Origin: Arachis hypogaea
Lineage: Eukaryota > Streptophyta > Magnoliopsida > Fabales > Fabaceae
Length of the DNA stretch: 64,000 bases
Assembly (NCBI RefSeq): GCF_003086295.3
Contig: NC_092052.1
Span: 27,193,427 to 27,257,426, forward strand
Reading direction: 5' to 3'
Shown here: positions 1-12,301 of the stretch, one piece after another
How the letters are laid out: each line of letters opens with the position of its first letter
Position numbering within the stretch: the stretch's first letter is position 1
Program-made: the position numbers and the translations under genes
The notes under the pieces: model-generated
The model's input: only the letters and a program-made list of their open reading frames with translations
The model's database searches: none
Told to the model about the DNA's origin: nothing

Positions 1-575
1 ACATAAACTAAAAAATCAACTAATTATCTCTATCTCCTAATTCAACATTATTTACATTTATCTCCTGCTTGTTTACTAATAAATCGCAGTGAGTGTATGC
101 TTTTTAATTAATTGAAAGTAAATCGCAATATTTTTTGAAAATTAACATATTTCAAAAATTAAATCACATGCATTATGAAAAAAATTATTGAGAGATAATA
201 CAAAAATCTAATACAGTAAAAAATTATTTCATTTTGTATTAGGTTTTTTATTTTATATTTTTAATTATTACTAAAAAAATTAAATAATTTTTAATATAAT
301 AAATATATAATTATAGATGTTACATAAATAAAATTATAGATATAAATAAGAGGATTTGGGACCTGTTAGAGCAATTTCTTCTAAAGGAAGAAAAAAGAAA
401 ATCATTTGGAGGAGTGAGACAAATATTTGAGTAGTGATGGCATGGTGAGAGATCATGAGTAACATAAGGTCAGGGTCCGAGGGAGACTAAAAAAATAATT
501 ATCAAAATATTTATAGATAATTATAATATATTTTTTGCAGTAATTTAAGCACAGTAAATTGTGAAAAAACAACAG
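1..575. other. AT-rich sequence upstream of the first visible asparagine synthetase exon
   Basis: No coding exon is visible here. The expected first exon of asparagine synthetase (start Met followed by the catalytic Cys) does not occur on the plus strand of this stretch. A splice acceptor (aacag) ends at 575, so the simplest reading is that all or most of this is an intron whose 5' exon lies left of the window. The open frame on the minus strand at 453-683 overlaps the antisense of the real exon and has no recognisable features. Confidence 0.6.
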
Positions 576-3334
576 GTAAATGGAGAGATTTACAACCATG
601 AAGAGCTGAGGAAGCAGCTGCCTAACCACAAGTTCAGAACTGGAAGTGACTGTGATGTCATTGCACACCTGGTTAGTCATCAAATTCTAGAACACATTTT
701 CTTTTCATTAAGTAATTATATGATCATAAATTCATAATGCATATGTTATTACAGTATGAGGAACATGGAGAAAACTTTGTGGACATGCTTGATGGAATAT
801 TTTCATTTGTTCTTCTTGATACTCGTGACAACAGCTTCATAGTCGCCAGGGATGCTATTGGTGTCACTTCCCTCTACATTGGTTGGGGATTAGATGGTAA
901 ATCATTTATATTAACACTTCAATTTCTCTTATCAGTTTAACTTTTGAGAAAAATGGTTTCATGATATGATACTAAAGCTTCTATGACTTAAAGATTTAGA
1001 GTTCAATCCTTGTTAAATCGCAAGAGCTTTTTTGTGAGCTTGAAAGAGCATATTAGAGATATAACCATTCATTGGAAGATAGTCAATGCATTAAAATTAA
1101 ACTTTATTTTGGGATGTTTCAGGTTCTGTTTGGATATCATCAGAAATGAAAGGGTTGAATGATGATTGTGAGCATTTTGAGTGTTTTCCACCTGGTCATT
1201 TGTACTCAAGCAGAGAAAGAGCATTTAGAAGATGGTACAATCCTCCATGGTTCTCTGAGGCTATTCCTTCAGCTCCTTATGACCCTCTTGCTTTGAGGCA
1301 TGCCTTTGAGAAGGTAAACCACAAAAAAGTACTATTAGGTAGTGTTTTTGTGTACTTGATAGAAAACACACAATTGATTTTAGTTTTATTTCATTATGTT
1401 TGGTTTTGCTTTGTATCTTTCACTCAAATTTTTGGGAAACTAATATGGTGAATGTTATTACAGGCAGTCATAAAAAGATTGATGACTGATGTGCCTTTTG
1501 GTGTTCTGCTCTCTGGTGGTTTGGACTCTTCATTGGTTGCATCCATCACTTCTCGCTACCTCGCCACCACGAAGGCTGCCGAGCAATGGGGATCAAAATT
1601 GCACTCATTCTGCGTTGGCCTCGAGGTGGGATAAGACTTAGTTGTTGTTATAGTAACAATAGTCTATACTACTAGTTTTCTTAACAAAATCTTTAATGTT
1701 TTGTTAATCTTTCGTCGTATCCAATAGGGCTCACCGGATTTGAAGGCTGCAAAAGAAGTTGCAGACTATCTAGGAACTGTCCACCATGAATTTCATTTTA
1801 CTGTTCAGGTATATGCATGAAACAGGTTCTTTTAACACTTTTTAGATCATAATTTGTAGCCCAAGTGTTTGTAAAAATGTCATAGTTAGTAAGTAATTTA
1901 TATATGGCAAATGCAGGATGGCATAGATGCAATTGAAGATGTTATCTACCACATTGAAACATATGATGTAACTACAATTAGAGCAAGCACGCCAATGTTT
2001 CTTATGTCAAGGAAGATTAAATCACTTGGTGTCAAATGGGTGATATCTGGTGAAGGTTCAGATGAGATCTTTGGCGGGTATCTATACTTCCACAAGGCTC
2101 CAAACAAGGAAGAGTTTCACCAAGAGACTTGCCGCAAGGTCGTCGAAATTTCATGCTCATTATGAGAACATATATAGGGATTTAAGTGAAATACTATTAA
2201 AGTGTATTTGTTCTTTGTTCTGTAGATCAAAGCGCTTCACCAGTATGATTGCTTACGAGCCAATAAATCTACATTCGCTTGGGGCTTGGAAGCCAGAGTA
2301 CCATTTTTGGACAAGGAGTTTATCAATGTTGCAATGAACATTGATCCTGAGTGGAAAATGGTATGAATAAAAAGAATGTGCTTTGGTTTTCAGAATATCA
2401 CTTAAAATGTTAATAATTGAATTTCATTAAGCTGGTATATATTTTAACCTGTTCAGATAAAACGAGAAGAAGGAAGAATTGAGAAATGGGTTCTTAGGAG
2501 AGCCTTTGATGATGAAGAGAAACCTTATCTGCCAAAGGTATTCTTCAACTTTCCACAATCTCTATATATCTTATGCAAAATTTGTTGAACTAACACATAA
2601 ACATTTTATTTGATGCAGCATATTTTGTATAGGCAGAAAGAACAATTCAGTGATGGAGTTGGTTATAGCTGGATTGATGGCCTTAAAGATCATGCTGCAA
2701 AACACGTATTGAATCCAAATCTTTTCGCTAAAATTCATCGATGAACTGAATTCAGCTAATTGTCATAGAATTTCTGTTGTTTTATGATTGATTCTTGTCA
2801 TTTTTTATGCATAGGTGACTGATAAAATGATGCTCAATGCTGGTAACATATTCCCCCATAACACCCCAACAACCAAAGAGGCCTATTACTACAGAATGAT
2901 ATTTGAGAGGTTCTTCCCTCAGGTAACTTTCTTTTCTATTTTTATGATTTTGTAAAAAAGAAAAGCGAATAAGGCAAAAATAGTAAAATTTTATTTTCTA
3001 TTTTGTTTCATGTTAATTAATAGATCCAATTTTGAAGTTACTTGACAACATAATTTGAAAGGGGTTGAATAAAAAAATTGTATTCCTCAATTTGGTTTTG
3101 CAGAACTCAGCCGTTCTCACTGTTCCCGGAGGAGCGAGCGTGGCATGTAGCACGGCGAAAGCTGTTGAATGGGATGCTTCCTGGTCCAAGAACCTTGATC
3201 CTTCAGGCAGAGCAGCGCTTGGAGTGCACATGTCAGCTTATGACGAAAAGGCCAACTCGGTCAGCAAGGCTGCAGAATTCGAGAAGATTATACCTATGGA
3301 ATCGAGTCATGTTGGAGTTGCCATCCAGAGCTAG
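576..3334 (+). CDS. ASN: Asparagine synthetase (glutamine-hydrolysing), 5'-partial, 11 exons visible
   Basis: The enzyme makes asparagine from aspartate, ATP and glutamine amide nitrogen in the cytosol, and is central to nitrogen transport in plants. Exons: 576-671, 755-896, 1123-1313, 1464-1625, 1728-1808, 1917-2138, 2226-2360, 2457-2537, 2619-2705, 2815-2922 and 3104-3334. All visible introns are GT-AG. Joined, they read 511 codons and TAG with no break. The glutaminase half shows NGEIYNHEE and GSDCD (glutamine-binding positions in class-II amidotransferases). The synthetase half has the ATP PP-loop SGGLDSS near 1513 and [11 protein letters not shown] near 2050. Plant enzymes are about 580-590 residues, so roughly 70 N-terminal residues, including the Cys nucleophile, are missing. 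They are probably on an exon outside the window, since the first visible exon starts at a proper acceptor. The plant-type C-terminal tail ([17 protein letters not shown]) is present. Nothing in the visible part suggests decay. Confidence 0.95.
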
Positions 3335-4104
3335 AAGAAGCTGGGGGGCGAGGAAGAATTGCTTGAGAATGAAGAAATGGAAAAAGAATTGCTTGCTGTG
3401 AAATTCTATTCCAAGAAATGCTAATATAGATATGACTAGCTTGTATTTATTTTGAATGCTGTGATTTGAACTCTATCAGAATATATTGGATTTCAAAGTG
3501 TTTTTTTAATCAGTTTATTAATGAACGCAAGCTCCACTGCTCTTCAGTGATGTAGAGTATGAAGCATATTCTTATTTTTACACTTCATGTAAAGATAAAG
3601 AAAATTCCATTTAAAAAGTCGGATTAAACTTGTAAGCAATTGACTTTCAAGTAACAACACATGGAAAAGAGGATATTAATATGGCAAAACATAACATTAC
3701 AAAGACCAACTTCTAAAATGCAATATACAATATTATGTGAAAAGAATCATAAAAATCCTCTACTCAATGGTATAAGCTTTTAGAAAAGATGACTCTTGTA
3801 GAAAAAGGTCAATTCTTGAGTGGTGAGCAATTTGAACATTTGATAGAGTCAATGTTAAAAGTCTGAAGTGTAAACTTCTCCATGTTATCATTCAATTATC
3901 GAAATTTATATCATTAAAAGGAATTTAGTTTCTTAAGTAGTCATTGTGATTATTGTTACATTGAAAAAAGGTACTTAAGCCTATAATATTGTAATTTAGC
4001 ATTCTTTATCCTAATAAAAGCAACAAAGAACTTTCTTAATATATATATATATATAACTTTACAAATTGCAATCATTAAAATTAAAGATGAAAAAGAAGGA
4101 GGAG
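3335..4104. other. Intergenic region between convergent genes
   Basis: This is the shared 3' flank of asparagine synthetase (+) and the TBL gene (-). It is AT-rich, with an (AT)n run near 4038-4055. I see no gene, repeat pair or RNA feature in it. Confidence 0.6.
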
Positions 4105-7100
4105 TTAGTAGAACAAAGCAGTGTAGAGAAGTTCATTCCAAGTATCAGGTAATCCAGGAAGGCACCAATGGCTGCAATCAGCTGAGTGGTCAGGGTTAGC
4201 TCTCTGCTGTGGACTCAATTCACCACTGTAAATTGAAGGGTGCCCATCTTTTCTTAATGCTGACAAGAATGTAGTGTCCATAAGATATGCAGGATTCTTC
4301 ATTTCTCTGATCACCATATCCACAATCCTCATCTGCTCTGGATAGGGTCCAGGGTATGATGATGTGTCTCTGATAGGTGCTGTTTCACCATAGCAATTCT
4401 TTGTTGGCATCAATGTTGTTGTCTTCCTAGTATTCCATTCATTTGGGCTGTGGCAATTCAGTGACATTAAGTTTTAGCATTAGTTTCTGTTGTGTTAATT
4501 TTGTTGAAAAATAGAGTTTAGCTTGTTCAAACCATAGTTACATGGAACATAATACATTTTAGGACGGGAATGAATACAAGGTAAGTTACATGTAAAATAT
4601 ATGTTATGTGGGAAGTATATCCATGGTGTTCTAGTATGTAGTCGATACAAGTTACCTAATTGGAAAATTCATGTAACTATGGTTGAAACTTGAAACAATT
4701 AAAAGTTATTTGTCAGGGGAAAAAATACACTGGTGATCGGCGCATAGGAGAAGTTATCCTCTTAGCAAACCTTCTAACATGGTAGGTGATAAGGCCATGT
4801 TGAGAAATAAAGAGCTGCGACAAACTAAAATGAATCTAACTGTAAGTGATTTCTAACTATTTAACTAATCAACTAATTCTCTAATACGTATGATGCCAAA
4901 GGAGTTACAGAGTTCAAATCCAAATTGAGAAGCTTCATAAACAAATGGTATAAACTTGTAGGTACTTCACAGAATAAAATACCAAAACAATGCTGATAAA
5001 TTATATCAAAGCCTTAAACGTGGTAGAGTACTACTCACATTAATAGTACAGTATTGTGGGTTGAATCCAACCAGAACTAAAGTGATTTATTTTTTGATAT
5101 TGAAGCCTTGGACATTTCCATGTTCTATGCCACTAGCTTGCCCCATAACTTATATAGCACATGTACCTTTTGGCCATACCGGATATAAATGTTGTACTGT
5201 TTGAATCTTGGAAATATGTTAAGGATTATGTAAAGAGACACAAAAATAGACATATCATATCTAACATGTGCACATTAAAAGGAAAAAAAAAAAATTTAAA
5301 GCGGCATAAACTTTGTTGTATAAAATGTGTGTGTAGATAGTATTGGTTGGATGATGCATGAGCTTTATTATTTCACCGACACAACCTTTTCTCTTGATAT
5401 GGGTCACTGGGATCCTGCTCTAGGAAAAAAACTTCACTCTTCTTTAGGTTTTAAAAGGTTTTTGTGAAAAGGCAATAAAAGTGCCATTGGCAACCTCATG
5501 TAAAAATGAATGAATAGCTATGAACTTGAAGAGGGGCAACAAGTGGTATGTTGGCATGCTTCTATAACCATAGATTTGACACAAATGAATTATACAAGTA
5601 ATACAGCTTTTGAAGTGTGCTGCCATAATGTTGTGAATATTCTGGATAACTCGTTTTTTAATCTCCGTTTTGTAGGAAAACAAATTCCTATTAAATAATT
5701 CAGAAATATTAGCTCAAAATATAAGCATGATTTTTCTTGGAGTATCTTTTAGAATCTGCTTCATTTTTATAATATAATGATGTATGAAAAAATCATTATA
5801 TAAATAACAGGATCCTAAATTTTGTAAAGTAGTATAAAGTAATGAATAATTCTATAATTATGTATATTTTATAGAATTGTAATTCGTAGATCAGCAAATT
5901 CTTTTTTATGTTATTATTTTTTTTATGGTGAAAATTCACATACATTTATTTTTATGTGAAGTTGTTATTTTCTAGTAAAAATTCGCATACATTTGTCTTC
6001 ATGTGAAGTTGTTATTTGAGAACCATTAAATAATTTGAGATACAATTATCTAATGTTTCTAAAAACTATCAATTTTACATTATGACAACTGCATATGAGT
6101 TTTCAACTTTTTCCTTTTTTTTTTTTAAACATCAAATAGATTTTAACTCAGCATCCAATAAAGTGCATTTTGCAATTTGCAAAGACTCCAATCATAAAGA
6201 CAAGAAGACAACACAGGGATAAAAATTTCAACAGTAAGACAAGAACACTCAAATTTCAACAAAGCTAAATAGTGTGAGCTAGCTAAGCTATAACTCATGA
6301 GATTAGTCAAAAGAAGGGTCCTACTTACAGCCCTAACAACATCTCACCATATAAAACCAAATAGAAAAATGAGTTTAATTAGGCATAGTGAGAAAAGTTG
6401 GCAATAAATCAATAAATCATTTAATAAGCATATGCAACTAGCAGTTTAGTTATAAATAATGAAAATGTTGTTACTAGTTAATTATGAATAAAATGATGAA
6501 GTAAAAGACAAGATGTCTTTCTTACCAAGCACACTGTTATACTTATATCATGAAGCTAGGTATCTTACTACTTAAAATAAGATAATGTACAGAGGGAGAT
6601 AAGGTAGATTCCTTACTTGTAATGTGTAGGAGAAATTGCTTGAAAGAAGACTTTGGTTCTGCTTCTATCAATGTTGTTGTCCACCCAATTAGCCCATGTT
6701 TTCATACCTATTTCCAAAGCTGCCAAGCGATCCATGTCTTGGTAGTACTTTCCTCTTAAATTTACATAATCCCAACTGCACTCCATTACTCAAAAGTCAA
6801 ATTATTTTACATATAATTTCCATGTTATACTTTTAGAATGTGAATCCAACACACTAGAGTTTTCAGAAAGTGTAAAAGAACAAAGCATTATAAAATATAT
6901 TTTCTTTCAAAATTATCCTTCTAATAAGTAATACAGGGTAATTTTGTTAATTAAACACATCATAAGACCATTAATTTTGAAGGAAACGGCGACAAAAGGC
7001 ATGATTTTATACCATTTGACAACTTCATGGTGTAAAGTGCATATGACACAAAGTTGAAAGGATGTATAATTGCATATTTTTTTCCTCCTTAAAAAGGAAA

Positions 7101-8496
7101 AAAAATTGGCAAAATCCCAATATTTTCATTTAGATCATTTTTGCTATTTTAAGATAAGCAAGTTGAGAGTTAAAGACATTGTTGCATATTACCCCTGGAG
7201 AGATCCTTGATGAGTCCACCAATGGCCAGTGTTAAATGACAGAACATCAGCACTTTTCCATGCATCTCCATTCCTACCTACCTCTTCTAACCTTAGAATT
7301 CTCTTCCCTTGGAACACCTCAACATCCACCAAATAAGGTGCTCTGTAGAATGAAATGCTCATACCATAATCCTAACATACACAACATGCCAAAATTCAAA
7401 GCCCAATTAGGATCACATTCACATGTGTAGCTCCAATATTTTGTTTTCCCTTTTCTATATAGTCTATTTTCTATAGGGTAAATCATAATGATAATGTGGC
7501 TAAGTTTGTATCAACTAGGCAACATTAATGCCTGACAGCAATTTTTGGGTCCCCTAACTAAGAGAGCCTTGCAATAGTTATTGGACCATCACACATCAAA
7601 TTTTAATTACAATCATGTCATAAAGCACTTTTTCTATAAATTCTTTGTCCTATTACAGAAAGAAAAAAGGGAAACCTGCCACATAAGAGATCATGAATGA
7701 AGCTTAAACAAAGAGAGGTACACAAGCTACTCTGTTGCAGAAAACTACTATTCTTAGCTCTCATTTAACCTATTTTATTTCCTTTCAAATCTGAACTAAC
7801 ATCTTACTATGAATGAAAGTTATCACACATGTGTAATTTTATTCATGAAAATTTAGTATCCCCACAAATCAAACATAATCTTAGTATTATTACTCAGTGA
7901 GTGACTCACTGATAAGAAATTGTTAAAGAGTAAAGACTTAACTGACCAAGAATTTGAAGGTTGAAAGAGGATCTCCACTGAGAAATTGAGTGCGTGCATT
8001 AGGTGCAGCAGAAGATAGCATGCAAATCAAAGACTGCCATTGGTTCCTTCCCAATGAGTCACCGACAAACATGACCGTCTTCCCTTCCATTTTCATAAAA
8101 AACTCAATCCCATTGAACCTATCACGAACGCCACAAAACCATTCAGAATAGCTAAGAGCATGATAATAGTAAGAGAAATTCCGTTACATTATACCTTGGA
8201 AGGTCGCAAGAGAGAGGCTTCCAGCGATATGTGAGGTATGCAGAATCAGGACGACCGTACATTTGACAGTTGAATTCAGGGTCTATGATTGGACACCTTG
8301 AATATTCGTACAATGGCATTGGGTATTCTTCATCGCGCACCCAACTTCCCTCGAACAATGAACATGCGCTGCTGTGGTTACGGTTATGGTGGTACTTAGC
8401 TGAAGAAGAAGAAGAGGAAGCAGCCACGTGGCATTGAAAGGGAACAAGGAAGTGAAGAAGAAGCAGCAGAGAAAAGAAGGAGGACATACGCGCCAT
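4105..8496 (-). CDS. TBL: Trichome birefringence-like protein (TBL, PC-esterase domain), 5 exons
   Basis: TBL proteins are Golgi or secreted enzymes that add (in one reported case remove) acetyl groups on cell-wall polysaccharides. Exons on the minus strand: 8496-8195, 8118-7947, 7371-7193, 6775-6617 and 4447-4105. All introns are GT-AG, and the phases join to 384 codons plus TAA. Residues 5-20 form a hydrophobic signal or anchor (FFSLLLLLHFLVPF). The Cys-containing TBL domain follows (CSLFEGSWVRDEEYPMPLY). The catalytic GDS block is FVGDSLGRNQW near 8041-8070. The C-terminal DxxH block DCSHWCLPGLPDTWNELL is encoded near 4125-4180. Length and motif order match the family. The substrate cannot be read from sequence. 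The last intron (4448-6616) is 2.2 kb and carries a small tandem repeat. Confidence 0.93.
5928..6017. repeat. Two-copy tandem repeat in the TBL last intron
   Basis: Two ~45-bp units (5928-5974 and 5975-6017) match each other closely. Each contains a loose inverted pair (ATTCACATACAT ... ATGTGAAGTTG) that could fold. Tandem duplication within a short TE remnant is the simplest explanation. No function is implied. Confidence 0.6.
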
Positions 8497-8720
8497 TATT
8501 GTTGGTTGCTGCAGTGGGTAGTTAGAAGGGAATAAAAAAGAGGTAACCGTTTCGGAATTGAAGGAGACAAGGGTGGGTGGGTGAGTGAGTGTGCTAGCTA
8601 GCTAGCTGCATGAACGTGGTGCTCTTAACGTGCCTCACAAAACTGTTTTCCTTTTCTCAAGATATGAAAGGAGGTGCATTTTAACTAATCTTTTAAGTAA
8701 GCATTAGTGTTCAAATCCAT

Positions 8721-8730
8721 CTTTTATATG
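8721..8730 (-). promoter_or_regulatory. Possible TATA box for the TBL gene
   Basis: On the minus strand this reads CATATAAAAG, about 225 bp upstream of the TBL start codon at 8496. The spacing allows a 5' UTR of about 190 bp. TATA-like strings are common in AT-rich DNA, so this is a weak call. Confidence 0.25.
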
Positions 8731-10800
8731 CAAGAAAGAGTTAAATATCCTACTTTTTAATCGTTTAGCAAAGATTTGTACAGTTTTAATATATCAAAGT
8801 CTATTTCTGTATTTTATCATTATTATTGAGTCCAATACACAAGAAGTAGAATGGGTGGAATGGACGTAAAGAAAAAGTGATGGTTATTTTGGAGGTGCAA
8901 TGATTGAGCAGTGAGATGTGAAAGCGAAGGTTCTTTTTTTTTTCTTGTTAGGGTCTCTGGCCACAGATGAACACTGATCATTCGTTTACTTTACTTTATT
9001 ATCTCAAGATCGAGTTGCTTTTCATGTTAGCATGGATGTAAGGTTATTTTGAATAATCTGCCTAGAGCAAAAAAATAGCAATTATTATCGGAAATTTGAT
9101 TATTTGAAGATATGGTTTAGTAGGTACTCAAATTTGTTTATGTTTCAGTCACCAAAAAAAAAAATTTGTTTATGTTTCTCCTATTTTGTTTTCTTCTATT
9201 GTAAAAATTTTTAACGGATTTCAACTGAGAGTACGAATTTAAAAAGGTGTTCCATTATCTTCGTGTAACATTTTTATGAGTTTGGTTAACTTGTGACCTA
9301 ATATAAAAACACATAATAAGATTATTATCAATAGAAGTTTTAAATTTTTTGTTAATAAATACAACATAAATGCATTAAAAAAATTAAATATTTTATACTT
9401 TTTTTAAAAAATATTTTATAATTTTAATATATGTCTTTAAAGTATAAATTATCTAAATTCTTTTTTTATTGGTAACTTATTTTTTGGTTGCAGAAAAATA
9501 TTTAAATATTTTTAAATATTAATGTCTTTTATTTTCATTCTATTTGTATTTTAAATATTTTGAAAAATAAATACATAAATTGGTCTCTAAAAATTTTCAC
9601 ATCAGACATTTAAATTTGTAATAAATTTTTATTCACTAAAAATACTCACTTGTTACTTGTTAGATAATTGGTCCTTACTTCCCTTTGACTCAAATTTCTG
9701 ATATTCATGTTAGATAAATGAGATAAATACAAAATCAGTATTCAAAATATTCTAACGTTGGTAAAATAGTACCCAATTTTTGTTATTGACAAAATAATTT
9801 TCAAAAAATTTTAAAATTTGATAAAAATGATCAACCGTCAATTGAGTTACTTGAAGTTAAGGTTTAGGAGTGACGTGTCAGTTAACAATTATCATAATTA
9901 CAAAAGTTGTCCACTTTTAATTTTTATAATTTTAAAAACACAATTTCAATTTTCTAAAATCCTAATTCTTTTTTTCACTTCTTCTTCCCTGAGCATCCTC
10001 GTACGCCCCACTCTACTTTCGAACATCAGAAAGATCTCATCATAAAAAATCGAGAAAACCTTTTGTATGAACTCTTTCATGCATTGAGCTATGGTAGTCA
10101 TTTCATTGAAGCACTATGTGGAAGAAGCATAATCACTTGAGAGACAACGATAGAAATGCAGGAACCTCTGATGGCCTGCAGTAGCTGGAATGAGATAGGT
10201 TCCCCTTTCTTCTTCGTTCCCCTCTCGTTGTCCTTGAAGGCGAAAACTCATTTCATGATGAGGTTATGATGAAGATGATCGGTGAAATTGTTGCAAGTGT
10301 CGATGCCTCTGAAAGTCAAAATACATCATGCTTATATAGCCGTTCGTTCTTGTTGGAATCTGTTGACTGATGAGTAGAACTAGAAGCTAAATTTTGCGGC
10401 TTCGAATCCATGAGAGGAGGAGGAAGAAGAGTAGGAAGAGCTGTAGCTGATGAATCTTACAGGCAATAGAGTAGGGGCTTAAACTTGGGTCTCCAAACCC
10501 TTGCCTTTAATTTTCGTTTGGATCTTTTGATTCTATAATTCTTTACTACTCTCTTGCGAAATTGCAAATGTTGTCAGTTTTAAAGAAAAGAGTTTAGAGT
10601 ATAAAGGAAGAACGATCGAAATTAAAATCCATACTAGTTGACTCACAGTGAGGGGAAGGAAGGGAACCGATGGAGATGAACCTAAATGGGCCGAAGAAAA
10701 GGGAACCGAGACGAGTGACGAAGGGGAAGGAAAAGGGGAATTGCTGGGGATGTGCAGTGAGGAAATTAGGGAAGAAGGAAGAAGAGAAAAAAAAAGATAT
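8731..10800. other. Intergenic, AT-rich; no gene recognised
   Basis: This covers the upstream flank of TBL followed by AT-rich DNA. From about 10150 to 10760 it becomes purine-rich (GAAGAAG, GGGGAAGG strings) on the plus strand. Short open frames here (9818-10045, 10594-10839 minus, 10670-10876) are low-complexity and show no family motif. I do not call a gene. Confidence 0.5.
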
Positions 10801-10935
10801 TAGGATTTTTAAAAAGAAAAAACTACCAAAAGTACCCATAAAGTTTAGAATGCTAACAAAAGTACCTATAAAATAAAAAAATTAACACTATACTCATGGA
10901 AGATGGGTTTCCTATGACAAAAGTATCCAAATCCT
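10801..10935. repeat. Diverged dispersed repeat, copy A
   Basis: This ~130-bp block (aaactaccaaaagtaccc ... aatgctaacaaaagtacc ... cctatgacaaaagtatcc) matches 55605-55735 by eye in the same orientation, with the same order of TACCC, AATGCTAACAAA, TATGACAAAA and AATCCTAA-like blocks. Such sequence is typical of old TE ends. The family is not identified. Confidence 0.5.
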
Positions 10936-12119
10936 AATTTTTTGTTGATTTTTTAATAAAATTTTTAAATTACCCCCACCCTCAACCTCAACTCACTTTT
11001 TCAACCTTCCATAACCCAACCTGCACTTTTAAAATTCTTACCATAGAGTTCAAAACTACTCATACATCAGACCAGGTCAAAATCAATGGTGGTGGTAGTG
11101 GTAGAAGACCTCAATCGGTTCTTGATAAAAAAATTCGGTATAGTGAGCCCTTTTCCACTTTTTCACCACATCCCTTTACACAAAGAAAGCCCTCCAATTT
11201 AAGAAAAAAGGGGAAAAATAACTTAAACGATTAAAAACTATTCCTTTATAATTTTTTCTCTGATTCTTTATTGGTATTGGTTGATTTTGTTGTTAATCTT
11301 AGCGATGTAATCCTCTATTGTGTTACTATCCAGAGTTCCCACCATAAAGGTTCATTTCGTCTATTCCCAAAAGCACAACATCACCATCCAATTCGGTGTT
11401 GGCACCGTAGCCGCTGCCGAAAAGAAGTTTCGTTGTCTGTCGCACATCTTCAGCTGCATCCTAGAGCTCTTGTTCAGTCTAATGCTGATATTGCTATCGA
11501 GGAGGCTTCCGATTGCTTTCGCTCGTTGTTCATATTACTCATGTTATGCAGTACAATATTAAATTAGACAATTTGTGGTGCTAACTAGTAGTGTATAAAA
11601 ATAGATATGATCGTTTGACGTGATCTAGTTTCTTAGAGTGTGTTTAGGTCATACACTAAGAACATGTAAAAATTTTATTTGTACAAAGAATAACACTATA
11701 AGTTTAAGTTTTTTTGTTAATTAAATCTAATTAAATTGGTATAACATAATAAAAATTAATTATAATTAAATTTTATTATTTAACTTAATTATATTTAATT
11801 TATAAAAGATTTGGATGTGTAGCATTACTTATATACATATTATGGCTAAATATTTTTAAATAGATATGACTATTCAATTAAATTATAATGCATCTTAAAA
11901 TCATTTAAAATAACGGAAATTAATAAATTAGATGTATGACTGGTGTGAACATGCTATATTCATATAACATTCTTCAAAAAACAAATGATTTTAGGTAACT
12001 AGTGAATTAACTTTAGAGAAAAAATTTTCGAGCCTTTTAAGTAATTCATTCAACTCCTCTCTTCTTCAACATATGTCTTAATTAATTAATTAAGCTAACT
12101 AGCATTAGAAAAAAATCAT
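10936..12119. other. No recognised gene; short unassigned open frames
   Basis: The segment 11270-11565 is less AT-rich and holds two overlapping plus-strand frames (98 and 80 codons). I recognise no domain, and neither has convincing intron or promoter context. The rest (11570-12110) is AT-rich. It could include a gene fragment captured by a transposon, but I cannot support that. Confidence 0.4.
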
Positions 12120-12301
12120 GAGAGAAAACACGAGAGAGAGTGAGGGAGGAGGGACACCAATGGATAGAGATTAGGAGAAAAAAATCATGGCAGCAACACC
12201 AACATGTGAAATCACAGAGACCACATGAAGTTTTTACTAAGCGAGGGAGAGATAACAAAATTACGAAAAGCGTTCAGAGATTGGAGTAAATTTTTTTTAC
12301 G

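Noticed and set aside
7236..7430. Plus-strand open frame in the TBL region
   Set aside because: It is the antisense of TBL exon 3, whose minus-strand reading matches the family and splices in phase.
11271..11567. Two overlapping frames with moderately normal composition
   Set aside because: No recognisable domain and no intron or neighbour supporting a gene; kept only as an unassigned segment.
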